64,000 nt of DNA from Arcicella lustrica (GCF_034930985.1 NZ_JAYGIM010000012.1:1-64000); one strand, 5' to 3'. Shown: positions 9,901-18,379, counted from the stretch's first letter. A program made the numbers and translations. The notes: generated by a model not told the origin, from the letters alone.

Positions 9901-11121
9901 ATTATCGAATCGTCTCCAACATATTTACTTTCAGAAGAAGAAAAAACCTTTGTCAAAAATCATCTTAACGATGATGTCAATCAGTTACTTTTACAAGCAA
10001 AGCGTTTCCCCAATCTCAATATTCCCTATTTAGTTGCGCAAATTCAAGCCAGACAAAAAGCTAAAAATAAACTTCCTGAGTGGACTGAAAACCTTGATGT
10101 TTTCTTTCCTAAAATGCTTTCTTTGGAACAATCTTCCTCAGAAATTACTGCAAAATTTAAAGCTAGTTTAGTGCAAGGAGAAAGTATTTTAGACCTTACG
10201 GGAGGAATGGGAATAGACCTTGCTTATCTGAGTAAAGATTTTAAAAAAGCTTTTTATGCCGAACAAAATAGTGAACTATTGACAATTACACAGCATAATT
10301 ACCAAGTGTTGGGTGTTAAAAATGTGAAATTTGTAGGAGGAAATTCTGAAGTTTTTTTAAAGGAAAGTCAAACAACATTCTCATGGATTTATCTTGACCC
10401 GCACCGACGAGATGATACTGGAAATAAAGTAGTAAAACTAGAAGATTGTGAGCCTAATGTGTTGAAAATTAAAGATTTAATTTTTGAGAAAACGGAGAAA
10501 GTTTTATTGAAAGTATCACCAATGTTGGATATTGATTTAGCAATTTTAGGCTTGAAAAATGTATCTGAAGTATATATTGTTGCGGTAGAGAATGAAGTAA
10601 AAGAAATCTTATTTAAGCTTGAAAAAGATTTTGAAGGAGAAGCCATGATTCAAGCCATCAATTTTCCAAAACAAGTACTTGTTGCTGGAAGAGATTTACC
10701 TGAAAAACACGTTTTTACTTTTCAGAAATCGGAAGAGAAAACGGCTGTCATAAGCTTTAGTTCACCAAAACAATTTTTGTATGAACCCAACGCCTCCATC
10801 TTAAAATCAGGTGCTTTTAGAATGACAGCTCAGGTATTTGGATTAGAAAAAATTGCACCGCATAGTCATCTTTATACTTCTGAACAATTGGTTGAACATT
10901 TTCAGGGAAGAACTTTTAAAATAAAAGCTGTTTGTAAATTGGATAAAAAGGAAATAGCCAAACATATTTCAGGTAATAAAGCCAATATTACCATCAGAAA
11001 TTTCCCTTTGACAGTGAAGCAAATCAGAGAAAAATTAAAACTAAATGAAGGTGGAGACGATTATCTTTTCGCAACAACCGATACCCAAAATCAAAAGATT
11101 GTAATTGTTTGCAGCAAATAA
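9901..11121 (+). CDS. Class I SAM-dependent methyltransferase with THUMP-like domain (N-terminus lacks a start codon)
   Basis: A Rossmann methyltransferase core is visible: motif I LDLTGGMGIDLAYL, acidic motif II (AEQN), and the active-site-like YLDPHRRDDTGNK, followed by a C-terminal THUMP-like region. The first ATG is at 10114, but the 71 codons before it are open, in frame, and continue the fold upstream (SEEEKTFVKNHLNDDVNQLL, then KNKLPEW and VFFPKMLSLEQSSSE). This is the helical N-terminal part that related Bacteroidota proteins carry, from memory of the family. No ATG, GTG, TTG or CTG occurs between the stop at 9877 and 10114. Translation therefore starts at a rare codon (ATT 9901 or ATC 9904), or the gene has lost its start and only a shorter form from 10114 is made. 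The substrate is unknown. Confidence 0.72.
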   Translation: MIESSPTYLLSEEEKTFVKNHLNDDVNQLLLQAKRFPNLNIPYLVAQIQARQKAKNKLPEWTENLDVFFPKMLSLEQSSSEITAKFKASLVQGESILDLTGGMGIDLAYLSKDFKKAFYAEQNSELLTITQHNYQVLGVKNVKFVGGNSEVFLKESQTTFSWIYLDPHRRDDTGNKVVKLEDCEPNVLKIKDLIFEKTEKVLLKVSPMLDIDLAILGLKNVSEVYIVAVENEVKEILFKLEKDFEGEAMIQAINFPKQVLVAGRDLPEKHVFTFQKSEEKTAVISFSSPKQFLYEPNASILKSGAFRMTAQVFGLEKIAPHSHLYTSEQLVEHFQGRTFKIKAVCKLDKKEIAKHISGNKANITIRNFPLTVKQIREKLKLNEGGDDYLFATTDTQNQKIVIVCSK

Positions 11122-11185
11122 CCCATAGAACGAGTTTCCAACTCGTAAAAACAAAGTATTTGGATATATCTATTTCCTTGGATAT

Positions 11186-11480
11186 GACGATTCCATCTTT
11201 ATACATGAGACTTTAATTTAGTGATAAGACGATTCCATCTTTATACATGAGTATTTAATTTAGTAATATGGCAATTCCATCTTTATACATGAGGCTTTAA
11301 TCTAGTGATATGGTGATTCCATCTTTATACATGAGGCTTTAATTTAGTGATATGGCAATTTCATCTTTATACATGAGGCTTTAATCTAGTGATATGGCAA
11401 TTCCATCTTTATACATGATGCTTTAATTTAGTGATATGGCAATTCCATCTTCATACATAAGACTTAAATCTTGTAATATG
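11186..11480. repeat. 42-bp tandem repeat array B (7 units)
   Basis: TTCCATCTTTATACATGA-type units recur with TTCC at 11191, 11233, 11275, 11317, (11359 as TTTC), 11401 and 11443, exactly 42 bp apart. Units differ by a few substitutions and no indels. All three forward and all three reverse frames contain stops in every unit, so the array cannot be coding. It lies between the convergent methyltransferase and ogt genes and fills most of that 420-bp gap. Confidence 0.95.
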
Positions 11481-11542
11481 ATACTTTCCTTAATCAGTCT
11501 CCAAATCAGCCTCATATAAGACCTTACGAGTAAGTGAATTCA

Positions 11543-12055
11543 TCAAAACATACTCGTCTGATAATTTCCAGAATGTTTAGCTTCGTGGTCTAAAAGCCAT
11601 TTTTTTCTCCATAAATCTCCACCATAACCAACCAATGAGCCATTTGCACCGATTACTCTGTGGCATGGCACAACAATTGTAAATTTATTTGAACCATTCG
11701 TTGTTCCAACGGCACGAATGGCTTTTTCGTTACCAATCCTTCTTGAAAGTTCTAAGTATGAAATCGTTTTTCCATAAGGAATCGTTTCTAATTTTTCCCA
11801 AACAGATTTCTGGAAATCTGTGCCTTCGTGTTTGATAGCGAGTTCAAAATCTTTGCGAGTTCCTTCAAAATACTCTTTCATTTGTTGCTCAAATTCATCA
11901 ATGATAGGAGGGATGTATGCCGTTACTTCTTTGCGTGGACTTGGCTTTTTCTGTGTTTCCACAAAAAGAATGGAAGTCAAATAGCTTTCGGTAGCTGATA
12001 CTTCAATCATACCCAAAGGCGAATCAATGTATTTTGTGAAAATTTCGATAGTCAT
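11543..12055 (-). CDS. ogt: Methylated-DNA-[protein]-cysteine S-methyltransferase
   Basis: The 170-residue protein has the family hallmark PCHRV with its acceptor Cys, preceded by the recognition-helix region (ISYLELSRRIGNEKAIRAVGTTNGSN) and followed by GSLVGYGGDLWRKKWLL. It repairs O6-alkylguanine (and O4-alkylthymine) by suicidal transfer of the alkyl group to the Cys. It lacks the Ada N-terminal zinc/regulatory domain, so it is an Ogt-type stand-alone enzyme. It is divergent from alkA across a short shared intergenic region, which suggests coordinated expression of the two alkylation-repair genes. Confidence 0.95.
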   Translation of the reverse strand: MTIEIFTKYIDSPLGMIEVSATESYLTSILFVETQKKPSPRKEVTAYIPPIIDEFEQQMKEYFEGTRKDFELAIKHEGTDFQKSVWEKLETIPYGKTISYLELSRRIGNEKAIRAVGTTNGSNKFTIVVPCHRVIGANGSLVGYGGDLWRKKWLLDHEAKHSGNYQTSMF

Positions 12056-12122
12056 TTTACGGTCAGATTAGCAAGTTTCGGTTTTTATGGAAGAAAACAA
12101 TTCAGTATTTTGCGTAAAAAAC

Positions 12123-13019
12123 ATGAATCCAATTCTCCTTCCCATTCCTCCACAGTTTTCTTTTCAAGAATGTTTATGGTTTTTAGATAGAAACTATGAT
12201 GATTGTCTGCACGAAGTTCGGGAAAATTCTGTGTTAAAATTGCTTTCAGTAAATGAAAAACCAACTTTAGTTGAAATTAAACAGCTTGAAGAAAACTTGC
12301 AAATTGAAGTAATTCTTGGTGAGATTGACGAAGAAAAAATCTGCCATTTTGTAAGCGAATGGTTTGATTTAGAACGTGATTTAATGCCATTTTATCAATT
12401 ATTAGCACTTGATGAAGATTTAAAATACATGGTTTCAGATTATCATGGATTACGTTTATTGGGAATTCCAGATTTATTTGAAGCTCTTTGCTGGTCGATT
12501 ATTGGTCAGCAAATTAATCTTAGTTTTGCGTATAAGCTCAAACGTAGATTGACAGAAACGTATGGCGTCAAACAAACTTATCAAAATACGGATTTTTACT
12601 TGTTTCCAAAAGCTGAAATTATCGCTTCTTTAACGATTGAAGACCTTAAAAATATGCAATTTTCAACCAGAAAAGCAGAGTATTTAATTGAAATCGCTCG
12701 ACATTTCTCTAATGGGTTTCTTTCAAAAAAGATGTTGGAAAGTCTTTCTACAGAAGAAGCTATTAGGAAATTAGTGGCTATTCGTGGAATTGGCGAATGG
12801 ACAGCTAATTATGCTTTGATGAAATCTTTAAAACGTTTAGAATGTGTTACTTATGGAGATGTTGGTTTGTATAATGCGCTGAATTCCTTGAAAAATTTCC
12901 CTAAAAAACCTTTAAGAAAAGACTTAGATACTTTTTTTGAAGCTTTTAAAGATTGGGAAGCTTATACTGTTTTTTATTTATGGCGAAGTTTAGCGGTGAA
13001 GAATACAGCAATTCAATAA
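12123..13019 (+). CDS. alkA: DNA-3-methyladenine glycosylase II (HhH-GPD family)
   Basis: A base-excision glycosylase of the AlkA type: an N-terminal TBP-like domain (QFSFQECLWFLDRN), then the HhH-GPD core with ICWSIIGQQINLSFAYKL-type helix, hairpin IRGIGEWTANYALM and the catalytic Asp in TYGDVGLYNAL. It removes alkylated purines from DNA. An upstream in-frame ATG at 12087 exists, but this leaves only 31 bp to the ogt start; the start at 12123 (MNPILLPIPPQF) fits the domain better. It is divergent from ogt, with which it forms an alkylation-repair pair. Confidence 0.9.
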   Translation: MNPILLPIPPQFSFQECLWFLDRNYDDCLHEVRENSVLKLLSVNEKPTLVEIKQLEENLQIEVILGEIDEEKICHFVSEWFDLERDLMPFYQLLALDEDLKYMVSDYHGLRLLGIPDLFEALCWSIIGQQINLSFAYKLKRRLTETYGVKQTYQNTDFYLFPKAEIIASLTIEDLKNMQFSTRKAEYLIEIARHFSNGFLSKKMLESLSTEEAIRKLVAIRGIGEWTANYALMKSLKRLECVTYGDVGLYNALNSLKNFPKKPLRKDLDTFFEAFKDWEAYTVFYLWRSLAVKNTAIQ

Positions 13020-13038
13020 ATCTGAGCATAAAAAACCG

Positions 13039-13074
13039 TAACTTTGTCAATTCAAAATCTGTCAATCTGACAGA
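13039..13074 (+). promoter_or_regulatory. Candidate grpE-dnaJ promoter and operator-like inverted repeat
   Basis: TAACTTTG at 13039-13046 fits the Bacteroidota -7 consensus TAnnTTTG. Just after the predicted transcription start lies a perfect inverted repeat, TCTGTCA-atc-TGACAGA (13058-13074), 7-bp arms with a 3-bp spacer, placed where a repressor would block initiation. It is not the CIRCE element (TTAGCACTC-N9-GAGTGCTAA). No good -33 element is seen. Confidence 0.4.
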
Positions 13075-13142
13075 AAAAACAAATGGCAAAACTTTTGAGA
13101 GTATTAAGCAAATATAAAAATAAAGCGAAAAGTATATTGAAA

Positions 13143-13685
13143 ATGGAAAATAAGGAAGAATTACAGACAGAAGAACAAGTGTTGACCCAAGAAACTGACA
13201 ATGTTTCTGAAAATATAGAAGCAGTAATTGAAGAAACAGTAGAAATTTCTGAAACTGAAAAACTTCAAGGAGAAATAGCGGAGTTAAAAGATAAATATTT
13301 ACGCCTGTATTCTGATTTTGATAATTTCCGTAAACGCACGGCGAAAGAGAAATTAGAAATGATTCAATCAGCTTCAGAAAAAGTAATTGTAGATGTTATT
13401 CCTGTGATTGATGATATTGAAAGAGCTACAGCAAATGCACAAGAAGGAGAGATTTCAGAAGGAATTCAATTAATTTTCAATAAATTGATTAATACTTTGG
13501 CAACTAAAGGTTTAAAGCCAATGGATGCGAAAGGACAAGTATTTAATCCAGATGTTCATGAAGCGATTACTCAATTCCCAGCTCCTACAGAAGATGATAA
13601 AGGAAAAGTATTTGATGTAGTTGAAAAAGGATATTATTTGAATGAAAAAGTAATTCGCTTTGCGAAAGTTGTTGTAGCAAACTAA
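13143..13685 (+). CDS. grpE: Nucleotide exchange factor GrpE
   Basis: An acidic, disordered N-terminus (ENKEELQTEEQVLTQE) precedes the long dimerisation helix and the GrpE core with LRLYSDFDNFRKRTAKEKLE and the C-terminal signature region (NPDVHEAITQ ... VFDVVEKGYYLNEKVIRFAKVVV). It releases ADP from DnaK. Start choice: an in-frame ATG at 13083 would add 20 basic residues (MAKLLRVLSKYK...) unlike the usual acidic N-terminus, so 13143 is preferred, though 13083 cannot be excluded. dnaJ follows 63 bp downstream; dnaK is not in the window. Confidence 0.93.
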   Translation: MENKEELQTEEQVLTQETDNVSENIEAVIEETVEISETEKLQGEIAELKDKYLRLYSDFDNFRKRTAKEKLEMIQSASEKVIVDVIPVIDDIERATANAQEGEISEGIQLIFNKLINTLATKGLKPMDAKGQVFNPDVHEAITQFPAPTEDDKGKVFDVVEKGYYLNEKVIRFAKVVVAN

Positions 13686-13748
13686 AAATATTAAGAGTAA
13701 TGCTTATTGCTAAGTTTTATTCATTACTCTATTCATTGTTCAGAAAAA

Positions 13749-14909
13749 ATGGCAAAAAGAGATTATTACGAAGTATTAGAAATTTCTAAGTCAGCTTCGG
13801 AAGACGAAATAAAGAAAGCATATCGTAAGATGGCAATTAAATATCACCCAGATAAAAATCCAGGTGATAAAGCTGCTGAAGATAAATTTAAAGAGGCAGC
13901 CGAAGCCTACGAAGTATTATCGAATGCACAGAAAAAAGCGCAGTATGATCGTTTCGGTCATGCAGGCATGAGTGGTGCTGCTGGCGGTGGTGGCGGTTTC
14001 AACGGCGGAGGCATGAATATGGATGATATTTTCAGCCAGTTCGGTGATATTTTCGGTGATAACAATCCTTTTGGTGGATTCTTCAATGGAGGAGGACAAC
14101 AGCAAGGACGTAGAACTAGAAAAGGTTCTGATTTAAGAATTAAACTTAAATTGAACTTAGAAGAAGTTGCCAACGGTGTCGAAAAGAAAATCAAAGTAAA
14201 ACGTCACGTTACTTGTAAGCCTTGTAGTGGAAGCGGTGCGAAAAACGGAACAGAACTACAGTCATGTCAGACTTGTGGTGGTTCTGGTCAGGTTCGTCGT
14301 GTTCAGCAAACGATGCTTGGGCAAATGGTAACAACTTCTACTTGTCCTACTTGTAATGGAGAAGGCAAGATGATTAAAACTCGTTGTGAAGTTTGTTTTG
14401 GAGAGGGTAGAGTGTTAGAAGAAGAAATCATTCCAATTAAAATTCCAGCAGGTGTTGCAGAAGGAATGCAATTATCTATGACGGGCAAAGGAAATGTTCC
14501 TCCTCGTGGTGGTGTAGCTGGCGATTTATTAATTGTGATTGAAGAAGAAGCAGATGAAGTATTACACCGTGACGGAACGAATGTAGTATATGATTTATAC
14601 TTGAATTTCGCTGATGCTGCATTGGGTACTTCTGTAGAAGTACCAACCATTGGTGGGAAAGCTCGTATTACCATTGAAGCTGGAACGCAAGCAGGTAAAA
14701 TCCTTCGTTTAAAAGGAAAAGGTATCAAAGAATTGAATGGATACGGTGTGGGTGATGAATTAATTCACGTAAATATTTGGACGCCTAAAACGTTAAGTCG
14801 TGAAGAAACTGAACAATTAGAGAAATTCAGAACTTCGCCAAACTTCCAGCCAAAGCCAAGTAAAAGTGATAAAAACTTCTTTGAGAAAATGAAGGATTTT
14901 TTTAATTAG
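13749..14909 (+). CDS. dnaJ: Molecular chaperone DnaJ (Hsp40)
   Basis: Type I DnaJ of 386 residues from the ATG at 13749 (MAKRDYYEVLEI). The J-domain has the essential HPD (YHPDKNPGD), followed by a Gly/Phe-rich linker, four zinc-finger repeats (CKPCSGSG, CQTCGGSG, CPTCNGEG, CEVCFGEG) and the two C-terminal substrate-binding barrels with the GKG loop. It stimulates DnaK ATPase and presents clients. A longer frame from 13707 only translates leader sequence. It is cotranscribed with grpE and closed by a strong terminator. Confidence 0.97.
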   Translation: MAKRDYYEVLEISKSASEDEIKKAYRKMAIKYHPDKNPGDKAAEDKFKEAAEAYEVLSNAQKKAQYDRFGHAGMSGAAGGGGGFNGGGMNMDDIFSQFGDIFGDNNPFGGFFNGGGQQQGRRTRKGSDLRIKLKLNLEEVANGVEKKIKVKRHVTCKPCSGSGAKNGTELQSCQTCGGSGQVRRVQQTMLGQMVTTSTCPTCNGEGKMIKTRCEVCFGEGRVLEEEIIPIKIPAGVAEGMQLSMTGKGNVPPRGGVAGDLLIVIEEEADEVLHRDGTNVVYDLYLNFADAALGTSVEVPTIGGKARITIEAGTQAGKILRLKGKGIKELNGYGVGDELIHVNIWTPKTLSREETEQLEKFRTSPNFQPKPSKSDKNFFEKMKDFFN

Positions 14910-14985
14910 AATTTAGAAGTGAAACACAAAATGTGTATTGGTTTTTGAATAAAGTAATAGTTTGATTGTCAATACATTGTAAATA

Positions 14986-15028
14986 AAAATCCCAAGAAAT
15001 TGTCTTATTTGACATTCCTTGGGATTTT
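14986..15028. terminator. Bidirectional terminator between dnaJ and pyrD
   Basis: AAAATCCCAAG (14986-14996) pairs with CTTGGGATTTT (15018-15028), an 11-bp perfect stem with A/T-rich flanks on both sides, lying between convergent genes. Confidence 0.8.
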
Positions 15029-15114
15029 CTATATTTTGTTGAAATATAAAATTTTAGGTAGTAGAATTTGCCTAATATTTGAGCTATTTACCTAAAGAAA
15101 AGCAGTAATTATAT

Positions 15115-16143
15115 TTAGTTTTTGCCAGCAATTTCCTTATTAATTTCACTTGCTAAAGCTGGACCTTCATAAATAAAGCCTGTATAGATTTGTACTAAAC
15201 TGGCTCCTGCATTTAATTTTTCGATGGCATCTTCTGGAGAATGAATTCCACCAACTCCAATAATAGGAAATGCTTTATTTGACTTTTCAGATAAATAACG
15301 AATTACTTCTGTCGAACGCTTCTCAACAGGTTTTCCGCTTAATCCTCCCATTTCTGATGTCAATGAAGCAGATGAACGTAATCCTTCTCTTGAAATCGTA
15401 GTGTTTGTCGCAATTACGCCTGCAATATGTGTTTCTTGAACAATTTCAATAATATCATCCAATTGCGAATCAGTTAAATCTGGTGCAATCTTTAATAAAA
15501 TTGGTTTTGATTTCGGACGTTTCTCGTTTTCTACTTGTAGTGTTTGTAAGAGATTTTTCAATGGCTCTTTTTCTTGTAATGCTCTTAGATTTGGAGTATT
15601 AGGCGAGCTAACATTTACTACAAAATAATCTACTACATCAAAAAGTTCATTAAAACAGATTAAGTAATCATCCACTGCATTTTCGTTGGGCGTTACTTTA
15701 TTTTTACCGATGTTTCCACCAATTAGAATATCAGATTTACGTTGTTTTAATTTCAAAACGGCTTCTTTTACCCCTTCGTTATTAAAACCCATTCTGTTAA
15801 TCAAGGCTTCATCTTCTTTTAAACGAAACAAACGTGGTTTATCATTTCCTGGCTGTCCTTTTGGAGTAAGCGTTCCGATTTCGATAAAACCAAAACCCAT
15901 TGTCGATAATTCATCTACTAAAACAGCATTTTTATCAAAACCTGCGGCTAAACCTACTGGATTCTTGAATTTCAATCCGAATACTTCTCTTTCTAAGACT
16001 GGATTTTCGTAATGATAAATCGCCTTGAAAATGGCAGGAACAAATGGAATTTTAAACAGAAATTTTACTAAACTAAAAGTAATATGATGGGCTTTTTCAG
16101 CATCAAATTGAAACAATAGAGGCTGGAGGAGAAATTTGTACAT
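15115..16143 (-). CDS. pyrD: Dihydroorotate dehydrogenase (quinone), class 2
   Basis: The 342-residue protein has an N-terminal membrane-associating helix pair (QPLLFQFDAEKAHH...), as in class 2 enzymes that pass electrons to quinone. FMN-binding and active-site blocks are present: GLAAGFDKNA, FIEIGTLTPKGQPGN, FVVNVSSPNTPNLR with the catalytic Ser, KIAPDLT, TNTTISR, GGLSGKP and GVGGIHSPEDA. It oxidises dihydroorotate to orotate, the fourth step of de novo pyrimidine synthesis, at the inner membrane. It is monocistronic and convergent with dnaJ. Confidence 0.96.
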   Translation of the reverse strand: MYKFLLQPLLFQFDAEKAHHITFSLVKFLFKIPFVPAIFKAIYHYENPVLEREVFGLKFKNPVGLAAGFDKNAVLVDELSTMGFGFIEIGTLTPKGQPGNDKPRLFRLKEDEALINRMGFNNEGVKEAVLKLKQRKSDILIGGNIGKNKVTPNENAVDDYLICFNELFDVVDYFVVNVSSPNTPNLRALQEKEPLKNLLQTLQVENEKRPKSKPILLKIAPDLTDSQLDDIIEIVQETHIAGVIATNTTISREGLRSSASLTSEMGGLSGKPVEKRSTEVIRYLSEKSNKAFPIIGVGGIHSPEDAIEKLNAGASLVQIYTGFIYEGPALASEINKEIAGKN

Positions 16144-16170
16144 GGATTGAGCTTTTCATGAAAATAATGA

Positions 16171-16224
16171 CAAAATTACTAAAAGCCCCAATAAAATCCT
16201 CTCAAGGATTCAATATTTGAGAGG
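16171..16224 (-). promoter_or_regulatory. Candidate pyrD promoter with upstream palindrome
   Basis: On the minus strand TAATTTTG (16178 to 16171) matches the -7 consensus TAnnTTTG and would start transcription about 20 nt before the pyrD ATG. An inverted repeat CCTCTCAA/TTGAGAGG (16198-16205 and 16217-16224) covers the region where the -33 element should be. On the plus strand the same palindrome is followed by TTTTTT and looks like a terminator, but no plus-strand gene precedes it. Confidence 0.3.
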
Positions 16225-16372
16225 TTTTTTATTTAAGCCACCCACTTAAAAAATTGTTAATAAATCTTAAATATCACACCAATGCTATACGTTTACTTGT
16301 TTGGGATGGCATAAGCCAGTACTTTCGTCATCAAATAAATAACACTTAAATAATTAAAACAACTCTTACACT

Positions 16373-17032
16373 ATGTTAAACAAAAAAATCCCCTTGCTCG
16401 TCATGATGTTTGTCATGATCAGTTTCCTCTCTAAAGCCCAGTATGAAAAAGGCTCAAAATTTTGGCAAGTTGAAGGTACTTTTAGTGGAGTATCAAGCTC
16501 TATTAAAAACAAAGACTTCAATTTCTATGATGCAGAAAGTAATAGCCATAGCATCGGACTATCTTTCAAAAGAGCAGTTTTTAAGGAAGATTATCTTGCG
16601 AAAGGTTGGTCGGTCGATTACAATTTATTTTCTGGTAAAAGTTCAGTGTCAAGCCCTAAGAATGAAAGCCAAACTTATATCCACAACATTGGCGTAGGTT
16701 ACTTTGTGGATAAGTTTAAACCACTCAGTAAATCATTAGCCATTTATGGTGAAGTGAACGGAAAAATAGGATATAGTTTTGTAAATGGAAGTCCAACTTA
16801 TACTAGTGTTGATGGCAGTAGTACCCATGGAAGTGATAGTTATAATATCGGTGCGGGAGTAAATTTTGGTGTTCGTTATTTTTTAAAGAAAAACCTATTT
16901 ATTAATGGAGAAACGTCATTATTGAACTTAAATGTTTCTCATAGCACGTCGCCAATTAAACAGACAAATGTGTATTTCAATACCATTATGAATGTAAGTT
17001 CTTTGTCAATTTCTATCGGTAAATCATTCTAA
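16373..17032 (+). CDS. Small outer-membrane beta-barrel protein
   Basis: The 219-residue protein has a signal peptide (residues 1-22, ending SKAQ) and a body of alternating hydrophobic/polar strands rich in Tyr, Ser and Gly, ending with Phe (SISIGKSF), the usual last-strand signal for outer-membrane insertion. It is related to the next gene in the QYEKGSKFWQVEG versus NAGETFLQGS opening, in length and in strand pattern, so the two look like tandem paralogues. No enzymatic motif is seen; the function is unknown. Confidence 0.7.
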   Translation: MLNKKIPLLVMMFVMISFLSKAQYEKGSKFWQVEGTFSGVSSSIKNKDFNFYDAESNSHSIGLSFKRAVFKEDYLAKGWSVDYNLFSGKSSVSSPKNESQTYIHNIGVGYFVDKFKPLSKSLAIYGEVNGKIGYSFVNGSPTYTSVDGSSTHGSDSYNIGAGVNFGVRYFLKKNLFINGETSLLNLNVSHSTSPIKQTNVYFNTIMNVSSLSISIGKSF

Positions 17033-17044
17033 ACCTCTAAGAAC

Positions 17045-17716
17045 ATGAAATCAAACATAAAATTATTATACATCTTTGCTATTATCTTGTTAGCAAGTAC
17101 TTATTCGAAAGCACAAGTTAATGCAGGTGAAACTTTTTTGCAGGGTTCATTAAATGCTAATAAATCATTCAATGATTTAGGATTTAATAATGGACGATAC
17201 TCTGGCAGCATTGATTGGGGTAAATATGTCTCTAAAAACTCAGCTAATATTCTTTCATTGACAATGTCTTACGAAGGCGTAAATTTTGATTCACAAGTGT
17301 ACAAGAATAACGTTTTTAGGGTTGGCTTAGCAAAAGGACATGAATACTACAAACCTATTTTTGGGAAATTTGGTATGTACGGACGCATAATGGGCGGTGT
17401 AAATTATAGCAATGCAGTCAATGGTATTAATTATGGTAATGGAGGAGTAGTAAAAAGTAATGAAAGTACAGAACATACAATAGGTGTCAATTTATTTGGA
17501 AGCGGTGGATTAATGTATAGATTAAATGATAGATGGGCTTTTTCAGGACAATTATTTAATCTAAATGTTGCTAGTTTAGGTTATACTTGGAAAGATGAAC
17601 AAAAAATTCCCACTCAAGGTGCTACAGCAACTTCTACAAGAAATCAGTTTAGCTATAATTTCAGCCCCAATGTTTCATTCTCATTTGGTATCGGAATTAG
17701 GTATATTATTAAATAA
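17045..17716 (+). CDS. Small outer-membrane beta-barrel protein, paralogue of the preceding gene
   Basis: The 223-residue protein has a signal peptide (residues 1-23, ending SKAQ) followed by Gly/Asn/Tyr-rich amphipathic strands and a terminal strand FSFGIGIRYIIK. It starts 12 bp after the preceding paralogue, so both are in one transcript, and it is followed at once by a bidirectional terminator. An outer-membrane location is inferred; no function can be assigned. Confidence 0.7.
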   Translation: MKSNIKLLYIFAIILLASTYSKAQVNAGETFLQGSLNANKSFNDLGFNNGRYSGSIDWGKYVSKNSANILSLTMSYEGVNFDSQVYKNNVFRVGLAKGHEYYKPIFGKFGMYGRIMGGVNYSNAVNGINYGNGGVVKSNESTEHTIGVNLFGSGGLMYRLNDRWAFSGQLFNLNVASLGYTWKDEQKIPTQGATATSTRNQFSYNFSPNVSFSFGIGIRYIIK

Positions 17717-17719
17717 AGT

Positions 17720-17754
17720 AAAAATCCCTTCGGAAAATTTTCGAAGGGATTTTT
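17720..17754. terminator. Bidirectional terminator
   Basis: AAAAATCCCTTCG (17720-17732) pairs with CGAAGGGATTTTT (17742-17754), a 13-bp stem extended by an inner AAAA/TTTT. It separates the plus-strand barrel pair from the minus-strand SCO gene, whose stop codon it touches. Confidence 0.85.
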
Positions 17755-18379
17755 ATTTCTCAGCTTTCAAAGCTTTAATATCTTCAATAAGATTTTCTAT
17801 GTCTAAAGGAATTGTTCCATTATAAATTCCTCTGATTCTAAGCTTTTTATCGACTAAAATAAAATTTTCGGTATGCAAGAAATCATTTTCTTTTTTCTGT
17901 ACTCCTAAATTTTCATCTGCAAAATATGAGTTTCTCACTAGTTGATAAATTGCTTTTTTGTCTCCCGTCAATAAATTCCAATTAGAAGTATTAAGCTTGT
18001 GCGTTAAGGCATAACGTTTTAAAACACTTACACTATCTCGATTAGGCATTACGCTGTAAGACATAATGCTGACGGTGCTATCATTAGGAAATGCTTTTGA
18101 CACTTTTTGCATCGCTTCCATCAATCTCGGACAAAGGCTTGGGCAAATTGTAAAAAAGAAATTTGCGACATGAATTTTGCCTAAAACATCTTTTTCAGTA
18201 ATACTTTTATTATCCTGATTTTTAAATTGAAAAGTTGCGATGGTATGAGATACTTCCTCAGCTTTCCAAACAGCCGTAAAATCAGGTGTATTATAAAAGG
18301 GAATTTTATTACTTTCTTGCTTTGTTTCGCATTGACAAAAGAGTAAACAGATAAGGGCGAAAATGGCTTTAGTTTTCAT
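17753..18379 (-). CDS. SCO family protein (SCO1/SenC/PrrC), lipoprotein
   Basis: The 208-residue protein has a lipoprotein-like N-terminus (ICLLFCQC) and a thioredoxin-fold SCO domain with the copper-binding pair in TICPSLCP and the distal His in FLHTENF. SCO proteins carry copper to the CuA site of cytochrome oxidase or act as thiol-disulphide reductases in the envelope. The gene is last in a six-gene operon headed by an ECF sigma factor; it overlaps the MORN-repeat gene by 11 bp. This context suggests a copper or redox envelope-stress role rather than oxidase assembly alone (inference). Confidence 0.9.
   Translation of the reverse strand: MKTKAIFALICLLFCQCETKQESNKIPFYNTPDFTAVWKAEEVSHTIATFQFKNQDNKSITEKDVLGKIHVANFFFTICPSLCPRLMEAMQKVSKAFPNDSTVSIMSYSVMPNRDSVSVLKRYALTHKLNTSNWNLLTGDKKAIYQLVRNSYFADENLGVQKKENDFLHTENFILVDKKLRIRGIYNGTIPLDIENLIEDIKALKAEK

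Noticed and set aside
11186..11480. CRISPR array
   Set aside because: Units are contiguous with no variable spacers, and no cas gene is present; the same holds for the other three arrays.
13020..13082. CIRCE/HrcA operator
   Set aside because: The inverted repeat found (TCTGTCA/TGACAGA) does not match the CIRCE consensus.
14303..14728. 141-codon frame antisense to dnaJ
   Set aside because: Shadow of the dnaJ coding sequence; composition is that of reverse-complement codons.
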